NCBI GenBank assembly: GCA_902362595.1
Contig: CABIXF010000004.1
Coordinates: 110,870-174,869 of the forward strand
DNA: 64,000 bases
Source: Bacteroidaceae bacterium
GTDB taxonomy: Bacteria; Bacteroidota; Bacteroidia; Bacteroidales; Bacteroidaceae
Direction of reading: 5' to 3'
The notes under the pieces were generated by a model. The model was not told the DNA's origin. It made no database searches and saw only the letters and a list, made by a program, of their open reading frames with translations. This document shows, piece after piece, positions 51,531 to 60,044 of the stretch. Made by a program: the position numbers and the translations under genes. The stretch's first letter is position 1, and each line of letters begins with the position of its first letter.

Positions 51531-53069
51531 TTATCCGGCCCAGTTTTCCCGGTCCAGGTTCCGGTAACTGATGGCCTCGGCCAGGTGTTCCGGGCGGATG
51601 TCTGTACTGTTTTCCAGATCGGCAATGGTACGGGAAACCTTCAGGATACGGTCGTATGCACGGGCTGAAAGGTTCAGACGGTGCATGGCATGTCGCAGGA
51701 GTTCCAGACCGGCGGCGTCGGGTTGTGCGTAACGATGCAGCAGGCTTGGCGTCATTTGGGCATTACTGTAGATTCCGGCTTGTCCGGCAAAGCGCTGAGC
51801 CTGTATCTGTCGTGCTTGGATGACACGTTCACGGATGCTTGCACTGCTTTCTCCCGGGGTACTTTTGGATATCTCCTCAAAAGGTACGGGAACAATCTCC
51901 ACTTGAATGTCGATACGGTCGAGCAGAGGGCCGGAAATCTTGTTCAGGTAACGCTGTACCTGTCCCGGATGACAGACACAATGGCGGGTGGGATGGTTGT
52001 AGTAGCCGCACGGACACGGGTTCATAGATGCAATCAACTGGAAGTTGGCTGGATACTCCAAGGTATATTTGGCCCGTGAAATGGTGATTCGATGGTCTTC
52101 AAGTGGTTGTCGGAGTACTTCCAGCACGTTCCGGCTGAATTCAGGGAGTTCATCCAAAAACAGTACGCCGTTGTGTGCCAGACTGATTTCTCCAGGTTGT
52201 GGACTGGCTCCTCCGCCTACCATGGCTACTTGTGAGATGGTGTGATGCGGGCTGCGGAACGGACGGATGGCGATGAGTGAGGTATTTTTACCTAACTTCC
52301 CGGCTACGGAATGTATCTTGGTCGTTTCCAAGCTTTCGCCTAAGGAAAGGGGCGGAAGGATACTGGGGAGGCGCTTGGCCATCATGGACTTTCCACTTCC
52401 CGGCGCACCGATGAGCAGTACGTTGTGTCCGCCTGCGGCAGCCACTTCCAGTGCGCGTTTCACGTTCTCCTGTCCTCTGACTTCTGAAAAATCAAATGGA
52501 AACGTGCACTGGTGTTTATAGAATTCTTCACGTGTGTTGACAAGTGTCGGCTGAAGGGTACCAGTACCGTTCAGGAAATCAATAACCTCCGTGATTCGTT
52601 CAGCTCCATACACAGCCAGGCGGTTTACTACAGCTGCTTCATACGCATTCTGTTTGGGGAGAATCAATCCCTTGAATCCTTGCTGGCGGGCTGCAATGGC
52701 GATGGGAAGTGCTCCTTTAATCGGTTGCAAGCTTCCGTCCAGACTTAGCTCTCCGATGATGAGGTAGTCGGCCAGTCGGGCTGCTGATACTGTTTCGCTG
52801 GCAGCCAGGATTCCGATAGCCAGTGGAAGATCGTAGGAGGCGCCTTCTTTCCGGATGTCGGCTGGAGCCATATTTACCACAATCTGACGTGTCGGAAACT
52901 TGTATCCGTTTACCTGTAAGGCCGAGACAATACGTTCGTGGCTTTCTTTTACGGCCGAATCAGGCAGTCCCACTAAATAGAATTTTATGCCACGTGAGCA
53001 GTTGACCTCGATGGTCACAATGGTGGCGTCGATGCCTTGTACAGCGGCGCCAAAAAGTTTTACTAGCAT
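51531..53069 (-). CDS. comM: ComM/YifB-type Mg-chelatase-like AAA+ helicase
   Basis: In Vibrio and Haemophilus, ComM drives branch migration during natural transformation. The family is also common in bacteria not known to be competent. 512 residues. An N-terminal Lon-protease-like S5 fold (about 1-165), the AAA+ module with Walker A GAPGSGKSMMAK (about 218-229) and Walker B GVLFLDELPEF, and a Cys cluster (NPCPCGYYNHPTRHCVCHPG, about 350-369) typical of the family. A C-terminal helical domain follows. Single gene. The intergenic gap to the thioredoxin-like gene is short. Confidence 0.94.
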   Translation of the reverse strand: MLVKLFGAAVQGIDATIVTIEVNCSRGIKFYLVGLPDSAVKESHERIVSALQVNGYKFPTRQIVVNMAPADIRKEGASYDLPLAIGILAASETVSAARLADYLIIGELSLDGSLQPIKGALPIAIAARQQGFKGLILPKQNAYEAAVVNRLAVYGAERITEVIDFLNGTGTLQPTLVNTREEFYKHQCTFPFDFSEVRGQENVKRALEVAAAGGHNVLLIGAPGSGKSMMAKRLPSILPPLSLGESLETTKIHSVAGKLGKNTSLIAIRPFRSPHHTISQVAMVGGGASPQPGEISLAHNGVLFLDELPEFSRNVLEVLRQPLEDHRITISRAKYTLEYPANFQLIASMNPCPCGYYNHPTRHCVCHPGQVQRYLNKISGPLLDRIDIQVEIVPVPFEEISKSTPGESSASIRERVIQARQIQAQRFAGQAGIYSNAQMTPSLLHRYAQPDAAGLELLRHAMHRLNLSARAYDRILKVSRTIADLENSTDIRPEHLAEAISYRNLDRENWAG

Positions 53070-53091
53070 TTAAGGTTATGTTAAGGTGAGG

Positions 53092-54117
53092 TTATTTTTG
53101 TTTTGAGTCGTTTGCCGTCAATGCTTTTATCCGGCTTGCGAGGGTCATTTCATTCAAGTTACGGTCTACTATTTTCCGGTTCTGGTCAATCAGAATATTG
53201 GAAGGAAGTGCCTGTATGTTCTGTTGTTTCAGAATCTGTGCATTCCATCCTTTCCCGTCGCATAGTTCTATCCATTGCTCCGTATCTTCCTTGCACAGTC
53301 TTTGCCATTCCTTCTTGTCGTAGTCTAATGAGAAATTGACAATTCTGAATTTCTCTTTGGGCGATTTCTGGATGAGGCTGTATAGAGAGTCTCGGGTACT
53401 GATACTTTCCCTGTCCCAGCTTGCCCAGAAATTGACAAGGGTATAAGGACGTGCATTGTTGCTCCATGAAAGGTATTCTCCGTTTCTTTTCTTGACAGAG
53501 ATGTAGCTTAGGTAATCTGATGAATTGTTTATTGTCTTTTCTTTTTCCGGAAGTAATTTCAGGATGCTTGTCACCACCCGGCTGTCTTTTATTTTTCCGG
53601 TGAGTGGCTCCAGTAATTTATTGATAAGGGCGATGTCCGGATGCGCTGTCTGTGCGAATACTTCATTCAGAATGTATGCTGAAGCATACGATTGCGGATG
53701 GTTTTGGATGAAAGTTTCTGCTTGCTTGCGTATCTGGACCGGATCATTCAGCGAAAGAATGCTGTTTCTGAATTCCTGGTATTCATCATTGGGCCCGTCG
53801 CCTTTGATTTCCGGATGCTGGAAGCTGCCTTTTACGGTTACCTTCCATCCTTTGTCGGCAAAAATCGGAAAAGCTTCTCCCGAATCGTTTACCAGCCGGA
53901 AAAGGTTCAGGGTGTCAAGGGTAAAACTGTAGGTGAACTTTCCATTTCTCGGATAAATGGTGTCGAGTTTGGCTTCGGGGTCGTCGTATACCACCAGAAT
54001 CATATCGGAAGTCAGTCCCTCCATTTCTCCTTTAAGTTCGAACTCATAGCTTTGCTTACATGAATCGAGACAGAATAAAAGGTATATGCACAGGAGGATT
54101 GGGTATAGTTTTTTCAT
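53092..54117 (-). CDS. DUF4369/thioredoxin-fold lipoprotein lacking redox cysteines
   Basis: 341 residues from MKKLYPILL; an ATG ten codons upstream would spoil the signal peptide. Lipobox LFCLDSCKQS (Cys about 19). The N-terminal DUF4369-like sandwich (about 23-120: EFELKGEMEGL) and the C-terminal AhpC/TSA thioredoxin fold (about 225-335: TLVNFWASWDRESISTRDSL, LPSNILIDQNRKIVDRNL) are as in TlpA-like Bacteroidota proteins. The CxxC after WAS, normally WCGPC, is DRES, so no dithiol exchange is possible there. Has its own unit after a terminator; comM precedes it on the map but lies downstream. Confidence 0.88.
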   Translation of the reverse strand: MKKLYPILLCIYLLFCLDSCKQSYEFELKGEMEGLTSDMILVVYDDPEAKLDTIYPRNGKFTYSFTLDTLNLFRLVNDSGEAFPIFADKGWKVTVKGSFQHPEIKGDGPNDEYQEFRNSILSLNDPVQIRKQAETFIQNHPQSYASAYILNEVFAQTAHPDIALINKLLEPLTGKIKDSRVVTSILKLLPEKEKTINNSSDYLSYISVKKRNGEYLSWSNNARPYTLVNFWASWDRESISTRDSLYSLIQKSPKEKFRIVNFSLDYDKKEWQRLCKEDTEQWIELCDGKGWNAQILKQQNIQALPSNILIDQNRKIVDRNLNEMTLASRIKALTANDSKQK

Positions 54118-54202
54118 ATACAATGTTTCGTTTCCGCGAAAATACATATTTTCATCTTATAATCTTTCATCTTTTTCGGATTCTTTCCCTGAAGGGCATA
54201 AA

Positions 54203-54236
54203 AAAACCGGAACCACGCAATGTGATTCCGGTTTTC
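54203..54236 (-). terminator. Terminator after the TPR/OmpA-like lipoprotein gene
   Basis: AAAACCGGAA (54203-54212) pairs with TTCCGGTTTT (54226-54235), extended by CAC/GTG after one mismatch. It insulates the lipoprotein gene from the thioredoxin-fold gene downstream. Confidence 0.88.
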
Positions 54237-54254
54237 AGGAAGTAACTTATTGGA

Positions 54255-55931
54255 TTACTTTATTTCGTTTGCATATTTTGCAAATTCGCGGTCGTTCTGA
54301 GCTTTAGCAGCCAGAGTAGCATCCAACTGTTTTACTTTGTCCATGCTGCTCTTAACCAAGTCAGCGTTGTTTGTTCTAGCACCTACGATAGCCATCAAGT
54401 AGCTTGTGTAAGCGTCCGGATTCTTCACTGCAGACAAAGTAGATTTAGCTTTGTTGTAGTCCTTAGCCAAGATCTGAGCCAAAGCAGCAGAGTTGGTCTT
54501 TGTGTCACCGAATGCCTGTACGGCGCGGTCGTACTGACCTTGTTTGATGTACAAGTTACCCAGAGCTTCGTTAGCTGTGTTAGCACCAGTTGATTTGCTC
54601 AAGTAAGTTTCAGCGTTAGCTACATTACCCTTAGTCAATTCAATCAAACCGAGGTTCGTGTTAGCTTCAGCAGAGTTGGCGTTCTTGCTGGCAGCCTGTT
54701 TGAAGTAGTTTTCAGCAGCAGCCAAGTCACCGTTTGCATAAGCCATCATACCCAAGTTGTTGTAAGCACGGAAATCGGTCGGATACAATTCAACAGCTTT
54801 CTTATAGATTGCTTCTTTACGAGCGTTGTCGTTAGTCAGTGTAGCAGCATACAGCAATTCATCGTTGCTCAATACTTTTGCATCAGTATCAAATGCAGCG
54901 TTGATTTCTTCATCGCTACGTCCGATTACATCGTAGTTAGCAGTCAAGCGAGCACGACGCAACTGCGGCAGGATTTCGTCAGCCAAAGTTTTGTAAACTG
55001 AAGAAATGTTCTTGATTTCAGTTTCACGCTGTTCAGGATCGCTGTACATAGAAAGCACACGCAAGATCAGGTCTTTATCCTGGATGTTTGATTTAGAAAC
55101 CAGTTCCTGGAAACCATCCCAGTCCTGAGCAGTATATTTCGTATCTACTTCTGTTTCAATCTTACCTTTCTTCAACTGCTGGTTCATATACTTTTCAGTA
55201 TTGTTCTGACGGTTTTCAGCCAGTGTAGTGTTCAGTTTCACACCACCATCAGGTGAAGCGTAAGCAGAAATTTCGATGTTGTTCAGTTTATAGTTCTTTG
55301 TATCACCGGCAACAGCAACCACTTGTTTGTGGAAAGCTTTCAGGCTGTCTGACTTCAGTTCGCTTGCACGGAGGTTAGCTTGCTGAATCAAGAACATGAT
55401 CTGAGCTTCTTTAGCTTGCTTGATTACACGCTGGAAAGCATCTGGAGCGTATGCAGCGTTAGCTGAGTTTACAGTCGGCAGTTCTGAAGTAGCGATTACA
55501 CCATCAGCAATCTTTACAGAAGGAATAGTGTATTCTTTTTTACCTTTCTTAATCTTGAAATCCAGATAAAGTTCAGATTTAGCCATTTCAGGAACATAGT
55601 CGAAAGAGGCTTTCATTGTGTAAGTACCACCAGCTTTGTAAGAGATAGTCTGGTCGTTACCTTGTACTTTTTCACCCTGGAATGTTGCAGGCTGACCTTT
55701 GGCTTCTCCGCCTTCCCATCTCAAAACCGGAGTAACTTCAACTGTGGCGTTTTTCTTGAAGTATTTTTCCGGGAATTTTCCTGTAATAGTTACAGGCACT
55801 TTACCACCTACTGCTTCCAATACTTCAGGGTTGGTTGTGAAGTAGTCAGGAGACAATTCGCCCATCTTGCTACATGAAGAGAAAGCAAGGACTAACAATG
55901 CCACTAACGGCAAATACAACTTCTTAATCAT
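54255..55931 (-). CDS. Abundant-type lipoprotein with OmpA-like segment and TPR repeats
   Basis: 558 residues. Lipobox VLAFSSCSKM (Cys about 20). Residues about 30-150 are beta-rich; about 215-265 resemble an OmpA C-terminal peptidoglycan-binding fold (LNNIEISAYASPDGGVKLN, LAENRQNNTEKYM). About 370-500 contain TPR units (FRAYNNLGMMAYANGDLAAAENYFKQA, AEANTNLGLIELTKGNVANAETYL). Codon use is strongly skewed to GCT, GGT, AAC and CGT, like pckA, so it is probably among the most abundant proteins. Likely anchored in the outer membrane facing peptidoglycan. Exact role unknown. Confidence 0.87.
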   Translation of the reverse strand: MIKKLYLPLVALLVLAFSSCSKMGELSPDYFTTNPEVLEAVGGKVPVTITGKFPEKYFKKNATVEVTPVLRWEGGEAKGQPATFQGEKVQGNDQTISYKAGGTYTMKASFDYVPEMAKSELYLDFKIKKGKKEYTIPSVKIADGVIATSELPTVNSANAAYAPDAFQRVIKQAKEAQIMFLIQQANLRASELKSDSLKAFHKQVVAVAGDTKNYKLNNIEISAYASPDGGVKLNTTLAENRQNNTEKYMNQQLKKGKIETEVDTKYTAQDWDGFQELVSKSNIQDKDLILRVLSMYSDPEQRETEIKNISSVYKTLADEILPQLRRARLTANYDVIGRSDEEINAAFDTDAKVLSNDELLYAATLTNDNARKEAIYKKAVELYPTDFRAYNNLGMMAYANGDLAAAENYFKQAASKNANSAEANTNLGLIELTKGNVANAETYLSKSTGANTANEALGNLYIKQGQYDRAVQAFGDTKTNSAALAQILAKDYNKAKSTLSAVKNPDAYTSYLMAIVGARTNNADLVKSSMDKVKQLDATLAAKAQNDREFAKYANEIK

Positions 55932-55983
55932 GATGTTTAATATTTAGTTTGTATAAATGAATAATCTTGTTTGATTATTTGGG

Positions 55984-55992
55984 GCAAAGATA
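55984..55992 (-). promoter_or_regulatory. -7 element (TATCTTTGC) for the TPR/OmpA-like gene
   Basis: Perfect TAnnTTTGC, 52 bases before the start. The leader is AT-rich and no -33 TTTG is obvious. Confidence 0.6.
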
Positions 55993-56071
55993 AGAAAAAC
56001 TCCATTATTTGTTAATTATTATCTGTTTTTTTGTTTGTCTCTCTGTAAAAAAAGCTTAAAAGAGAGTGCTT

Positions 56072-56986
56072 TTATCCGTTTTTGTGCAGGTTGTGCGGAT
56101 GGTGTTCCAGAATTTCCTGACGCAAGCGGCTGCGGTCGAGGTGTGTGTAGATTTCTGTCGTGCCGATGCTTTCATGTCCGAGCATACATTGTATGGCACG
56201 CAGGTTGGCACCTCCTTCGAGTAAGTGAGTGGCAAATGAGTGGCGGAAGGTGTGTGGACTGATGCTTTTTTTCAGCCCGATTTGCTCAGCCAGCTCCTTG
56301 ATGATATGGAAAACCATGATGCGTGAAATGTTTTTCCCAAAGCGGCTGATGAACACGAAATCCTCGTACCCGGGTTTGATCAGTCCTTGGCTTCGATCGG
56401 CAAAGTACAGTTGCAGTTCGTGGATGGCGCGTGAGGAAATCGGAACCAGCCGTTGCTTGCTGCCTTTTCCTTCTACCCGGATGAATTTTTCTTTCAGGTA
56501 CAAGTCTGATAGTCTGAGGTTGCACAGCTCTGAAACACGCAGCCCGCAGCTGTAGAGCGTTTCCAGAATGGCCCGGTTCCGCTGGCCTTCGCGTGAAGTG
56601 CGGTCGATGACCCCGATCAGGCTGTCAATCTCTTCCACACTCAGTACGTCGGGCAGATGCCGGCCAATCTGGGGTGATTCCAATAGTTCGGAAGGGTCTT
56701 GTGCAAGGTATCCCTCGAGTACCAGAAAACGGAAAAAAGAACGTATCCCCGACAGAATACGGGCCTGGGACCGGGAATGAATGCCGATGTCGTGAAGCCC
56801 GGCTGAGAAGGTCTCCAGATTCTCCAGCGTGACATCTGTGAGGTCGATTTCTTCCAGTTCCAGATAAGCGAACAGCTTGTCCAAATCCGTAAGATAGGCT
56901 TCTACTGTATTGCGGGAAAGAGATTTTTCGAGCTTCAGGTATTGCTTATACTTTATTATTATATTTTTTTTATCGGCCTTTTTCAT
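56072..56986 (-). CDS. xerD: Tyrosine recombinase XerD
   Basis: Resolves chromosome dimers at dif with XerC. 304 residues from the ATG giving MKKADKKN; a TTG eight codons earlier lies only two bases from the likely transcription start implied by a TACTTTTGT core at 57019-57027. The N-terminal SAM-like core-binding domain covers about 12-95. Catalytic residues: Arg in SCGLRVSEL, Lys in EGKGSKQR, HTFRHSFATHLL (HxxR), GHESIGTTEIYTH (His and Tyr nucleophile). Next to housekeeping genes and not to mobile-element genes, which supports XerD over an integrase. Confidence 0.92.
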   Translation of the reverse strand: MKKADKKNIIIKYKQYLKLEKSLSRNTVEAYLTDLDKLFAYLELEEIDLTDVTLENLETFSAGLHDIGIHSRSQARILSGIRSFFRFLVLEGYLAQDPSELLESPQIGRHLPDVLSVEEIDSLIGVIDRTSREGQRNRAILETLYSCGLRVSELCNLRLSDLYLKEKFIRVEGKGSKQRLVPISSRAIHELQLYFADRSQGLIKPGYEDFVFISRFGKNISRIMVFHIIKELAEQIGLKKSISPHTFRHSFATHLLEGGANLRAIQCMLGHESIGTTEIYTHLDRSRLRQEILEHHPHNLHKNG

Positions 56987-56996
56987 TTCTTTTTCG

Positions 56997-57005
56997 TATC
57001 TTTGT
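56997..57005 (+). promoter_or_regulatory. -7 element (TATCTTTGT) for aroQ-pyk
   Basis: One base off TAnnTTTGC, 47 bases before aroQ and divergent from the xerD promoter core. Confidence 0.55.
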
Positions 57006-57052
57006 GCCAAATTCTTCTACAAAAGTATTAAAAGTTCAGCAGAAGTATACAG

Positions 57053-57484
57053 ATGAGAATACAAATAATTAATGGCCCGAACATTAATCTGTTAGGCAAA
57101 CGAGAGCCTTCTATTTATGGTGCCGAATCTTTTGAGAGCTATCTGGAGAAATTGAAAGAATGGTATCCATCGGTTGAATTTGCGTATTATCAATCGAATG
57201 TGGAAGGGGAGCTGATTAATAAAATTCATGAAGTCGGATTTTCATACGACGGCATCGTGCTGAATGCGGGTGCTTACACGCACACTTCCATTGCCTTGCA
57301 GGATGCCATACGTGCAGTGACGTCTCCTGTCGTGGAGATTCATATATCCAATGTGCACAAGCGGGAAGAGTTTCGCCATAAATCCATGATTTCGTGTGCC
57401 TGTGTAGGCGTAATTTGTGGATTCGGTCTGAATTCCTATCGTCTGGCCGTGGAATCTTTTTTAGTAGACAACAACAAATTATAG
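57053..57484 (+). CDS. aroQ: Type II 3-dehydroquinate dehydratase
   Basis: Third step of the shikimate pathway. 143 residues, forming a dodecamer in the family. GPNINLLGKREPSIYG (about 8-23) carries the catalytic Tyr22; the lid loop Arg is in LLGKRE. LNAGAYTHTSIALQDA (about 70-85) and EIHISNVHKREEFR (about 95-108) complete the active site with His in HISN. First gene of the aroQ-pyk-methyltransferase-rbfA run. Confidence 0.96.
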   Translation: MRIQIINGPNINLLGKREPSIYGAESFESYLEKLKEWYPSVEFAYYQSNVEGELINKIHEVGFSYDGIVLNAGAYTHTSIALQDAIRAVTSPVVEIHISNVHKREEFRHKSMISCACVGVICGFGLNSYRLAVESFLVDNNKL

Positions 57485-57489
57485 TATAT

Positions 57490-58950
57490 ATGATGCTTAA
57501 ACAAACAAAAATCGTTGCGTCCATTTCGGATTTGCGCTGCGAAGTAGATTTTATCAGAGACCTTTTTAATGCAGGTATGAACGTGGTACGTATGAATACT
57601 GCACATGCCAGCCGTGAAGGTTTTGAAAAGTTGATTAACAATGTGCGTACCGTTTCCAACCGCATCGGTATCCTGATGGATACAAAAGGCCCGGAAGTAC
57701 GTACTACGGCCAGTGCAGAAGGCCCGATTGATTTCAAAACAGGTGAAAAAGTGCGTATTGTAGGCAATCCGGATCAGGAAACTACTCATGAATGTATTTC
57801 GGTAACTTATCCGGGATTTGTGCACGACCTGTCTGTAGGTGCTGATGTGCTGATGGACGACGGCGAACTGGAACTGAAGGTCATCGACAAGAACGAAGAT
57901 ACGCTTTTCTGTGAAGTCTGCAACGACGCGACTTTGGGAAGCCGCAAGAGTGTGAATGTGCCGGGCGTGCGCATCAACCTGCCTTCTCTGACAGAAAAAG
58001 ACCGCAACAATATCCTTTATGCCATCGAAAAGGACATTGATTTCATTGCTCACTCTTTCGTGCGCAACCGTCAGGATGTATTGGACATCCGTGAGATTCT
58101 GGATGCACACCACAGCGACATCAAGATTATCGCCAAGATTGAGAATCAGGAAGGTGTGGACAACATCGACGAAATCGTGGAAGTGGCCGACGGTGTGATG
58201 GTAGCCCGTGGTGACCTGGGTATCGAAGTGCCGCAGGAACGCATTCCAGGTATCCAGCGTATCTTGATCAAGAAATGTATCCTGGCAAAGAAGCCGGTTA
58301 TCGTGGCTACGCAGATGTTGCACACCATGATCAACAACCCGCGTCCGACTCGTGCCGAGGTAACCGATATCGCCAATGCCATCTACTACCGTACCGATGC
58401 CCTGATGCTGAGTGGTGAAACGGCTTACGGTAAGTATCCGGTAGAAGCGGTGAAGACCATGGCGAAGATTGCGGCTCAGGCAGAAAAAGATAAGATGGAA
58501 GAAAACGATATTCCAATTCCTTTGACTCCGGCCAATACCGATGTGACCAGCTTCCTGGCTAAGCAGGCGGTACGTGCTACGAACCTGATGCCGATTCGTG
58601 CCATCATCACCGACAGCTTCAGCGGTCTGACTGCCCGCAACCTGGCTGCCTTCCGTGGCAAATATCCGGTGCTGGCTATCTGCTACAAGGAAAAGACCAT
58701 GCGTCACCTGGCGCTTTCATACGGTGTGGAAGCAATTTATATGCCGGAAAAGGCCAACGGACAGGAGTACTACTTCACTGCACTGCGCAAGCTGATTAAC
58801 GACGGTGTGCTGGCCGAAAATGAAATGGTGGCTTACTTGAGCGGTGGTAAACAAGGAACTCATACTTCCTTCTTGGAAATCAATCAGGTGGGCGACGTGC
58901 TGAAAAGCGAAGAAGAATACGTGTTGCCCAACCGTAACCGTTACTTGTAA
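57490..58950 (+). CDS. pyk: Pyruvate kinase
   Basis: Transfers phosphate from phosphoenolpyruvate to ADP. 486 residues from the ATG 5 bases after aroQ; the frame extends upstream but overlaps aroQ. MDTKGPEVRTT (about 57-67) is the ADP/metal loop, IIAKIENQEGVDNIDEI (about 213-229) holds the catalytic Lys and metal Glu, and VMVARGDLGIEVP and TQMLHTMINNPRPTRAEVTD match. The N-terminus is shorter than E. coli PykF (MLKQTKIVASISDLRCEV). Coupled to aroQ and the methyltransferase gene (2-base gap). Confidence 0.96.
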   Translation: MMLKQTKIVASISDLRCEVDFIRDLFNAGMNVVRMNTAHASREGFEKLINNVRTVSNRIGILMDTKGPEVRTTASAEGPIDFKTGEKVRIVGNPDQETTHECISVTYPGFVHDLSVGADVLMDDGELELKVIDKNEDTLFCEVCNDATLGSRKSVNVPGVRINLPSLTEKDRNNILYAIEKDIDFIAHSFVRNRQDVLDIREILDAHHSDIKIIAKIENQEGVDNIDEIVEVADGVMVARGDLGIEVPQERIPGIQRILIKKCILAKKPVIVATQMLHTMINNPRPTRAEVTDIANAIYYRTDALMLSGETAYGKYPVEAVKTMAKIAAQAEKDKMEENDIPIPLTPANTDVTSFLAKQAVRATNLMPIRAIITDSFSGLTARNLAAFRGKYPVLAICYKEKTMRHLALSYGVEAIYMPEKANGQEYYFTALRKLINDGVLAENEMVAYLSGGKQGTHTSFLEINQVGDVLKSEEEYVLPNRNRYL

Positions 58951-58952
58951 TC

Positions 58953-59591
58953 ATGAAAGAGACAGACGCGCTCGATGAATACATTCTTCAGCATATCGAC
59001 GAAGAAAGTGACTACCTGAAAGCGCTGTACCGGGCGACGCACGTGAAACTCCTGCGTCCCCGTATGGCTTCGGGTCACTTGCAGGGAAGAATGCTGAAGA
59101 TGTTCGTGCAGATGATACGTCCGAAACAGGTGCTTGAGATAGGTACTTACAGCGGATATTCTGCACTTTGTCTGGCAGAAGGTCTGGAAGAGGGAGCCAT
59201 GCTCCACACTTTCGAGATCAACGACGAGCAGGAAGACTTCACCCGTCCATGGCTGGAAAATTCTCCGTATGCCGATAAAATCCGGTTTTACATTGGAGAT
59301 GCCCTGCAGATAGTACCCGGTATGGACATCGTGTTCGATTTGGCCTTTGTCGACGGGAACAAGCGTTTCTATGTGGAATACTACGAGATGATTCTGCAGA
59401 AGATGCATTCCGGCGGCTATATCATAGCCGACAACACCTTGTGGGACGGGCATGTGCTCGAGGAACCGCATCACACGGACACGCAGACCATCGGTATCAA
59501 GAAGTTCAACGACCTGGTGGCTGCCGATACACGGGTGGAGAAAGTTATCCTGCCTTTGCGCGACGGTCTGACTATCATACGTAAAAAATAA
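58953..59591 (+). CDS. SAM-dependent O-methyltransferase (catechol/caffeoyl-CoA type)
   Basis: 212 residues. The class I methyltransferase motif QVLEIGTYSGYSALCLAEGL (about 48-67) binds SAM. FEINDEQEDFTRPWL, FDLAFVDGNKRFYVEYYE (Asp metal ligand near 130) and GGYIIADNTLWDG (about 151-163) match the metal-dependent O-methyltransferase_3 family. It is leaderless with respect to pyk (2-base gap) and 10 bases before rbfA. The substrate cannot be inferred. Confidence 0.92.
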   Translation: MKETDALDEYILQHIDEESDYLKALYRATHVKLLRPRMASGHLQGRMLKMFVQMIRPKQVLEIGTYSGYSALCLAEGLEEGAMLHTFEINDEQEDFTRPWLENSPYADKIRFYIGDALQIVPGMDIVFDLAFVDGNKRFYVEYYEMILQKMHSGGYIIADNTLWDGHVLEEPHHTDTQTIGIKKFNDLVAADTRVEKVILPLRDGLTIIRKK

Positions 59592-59601
59592 AAGAGGTAA
59601 T

Positions 59602-59937
59602 ATGGAAACAACCAGACAAAACAAGATTGCCCGCCTTATTCAGAAGGAACTGAGCGAAATTTTCCTTTTGCAGACCAAATCCATGCCGGGAGTGCTGGTT
59701 TCGGTCAGCATTGTCCGCATCAGTCCCGATATGAGTTATGCGCGTGCATATTTGAGCGTCTTCCCTTCGGAGAGAAGTGAAGAAATCGTGAAGAACATCA
59801 ATGCCAACATGAAGTCCATCCGCTTTGAGCTGGGCAACCGCGTACGTCATCAGCTGCGTATCATTCCGGAACTGAAGTTCTTTGTAGACGATTCGCTGGA
59901 TTACGCGGAGAAGATTGACGAATTGTTGAAGAAATAA
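59602..59937 (+). CDS. rbfA: 30S ribosome-binding factor A
   Basis: Late 30S assembly and cold-shock factor. 111 residues, a compact KH-like fold. RQNKIARLIQKELSEIFL at the start, VSIVRISPDMSYARAYLSVFP in the middle and RVRHQLRIIPELKFFVDDSLDYAEKIDELL at the end are the family landmarks. Last gene before a terminator that separates it from the permease gene. Confidence 0.96.
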   Translation: METTRQNKIARLIQKELSEIFLLQTKSMPGVLVSVSIVRISPDMSYARAYLSVFPSERSEEIVKNINANMKSIRFELGNRVRHQLRIIPELKFFVDDSLDYAEKIDELLKK

Positions 59938-59960
59938 GTACATGTGAAATTCTGGTAAAC

Positions 59961-60013
59961 ACTCACAGAAGAAGAGGACGACAGTGCCTGGTGCTTCTGT
60001 GGGTTTTTATTTT
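59961..60013 (+). terminator. Terminator after rbfA
   Basis: ACTCACAGAAG (59961-59971) pairs with CTTCTGTGGGT (59994-60004, one G-U), followed by TTTTATTTT. The next gene begins 31 bases later, so read-through is possible. Confidence 0.82.
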
Positions 60014-60044
60014 ATGTAATAGTATATATTAATAAGGTATAGCG

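Noticed and set aside
56072..56986. Phage or transposon integrase
   Set aside because: Sequence and length fit XerD, it is flanked by aroQ and housekeeping genes, and no attachment site or cargo is seen.
57436..58707. Long reverse-strand reading frame (423 codons) opposite pyk
   Set aside because: Shadow of the strongly conserved pyk frame; no recognisable motifs.
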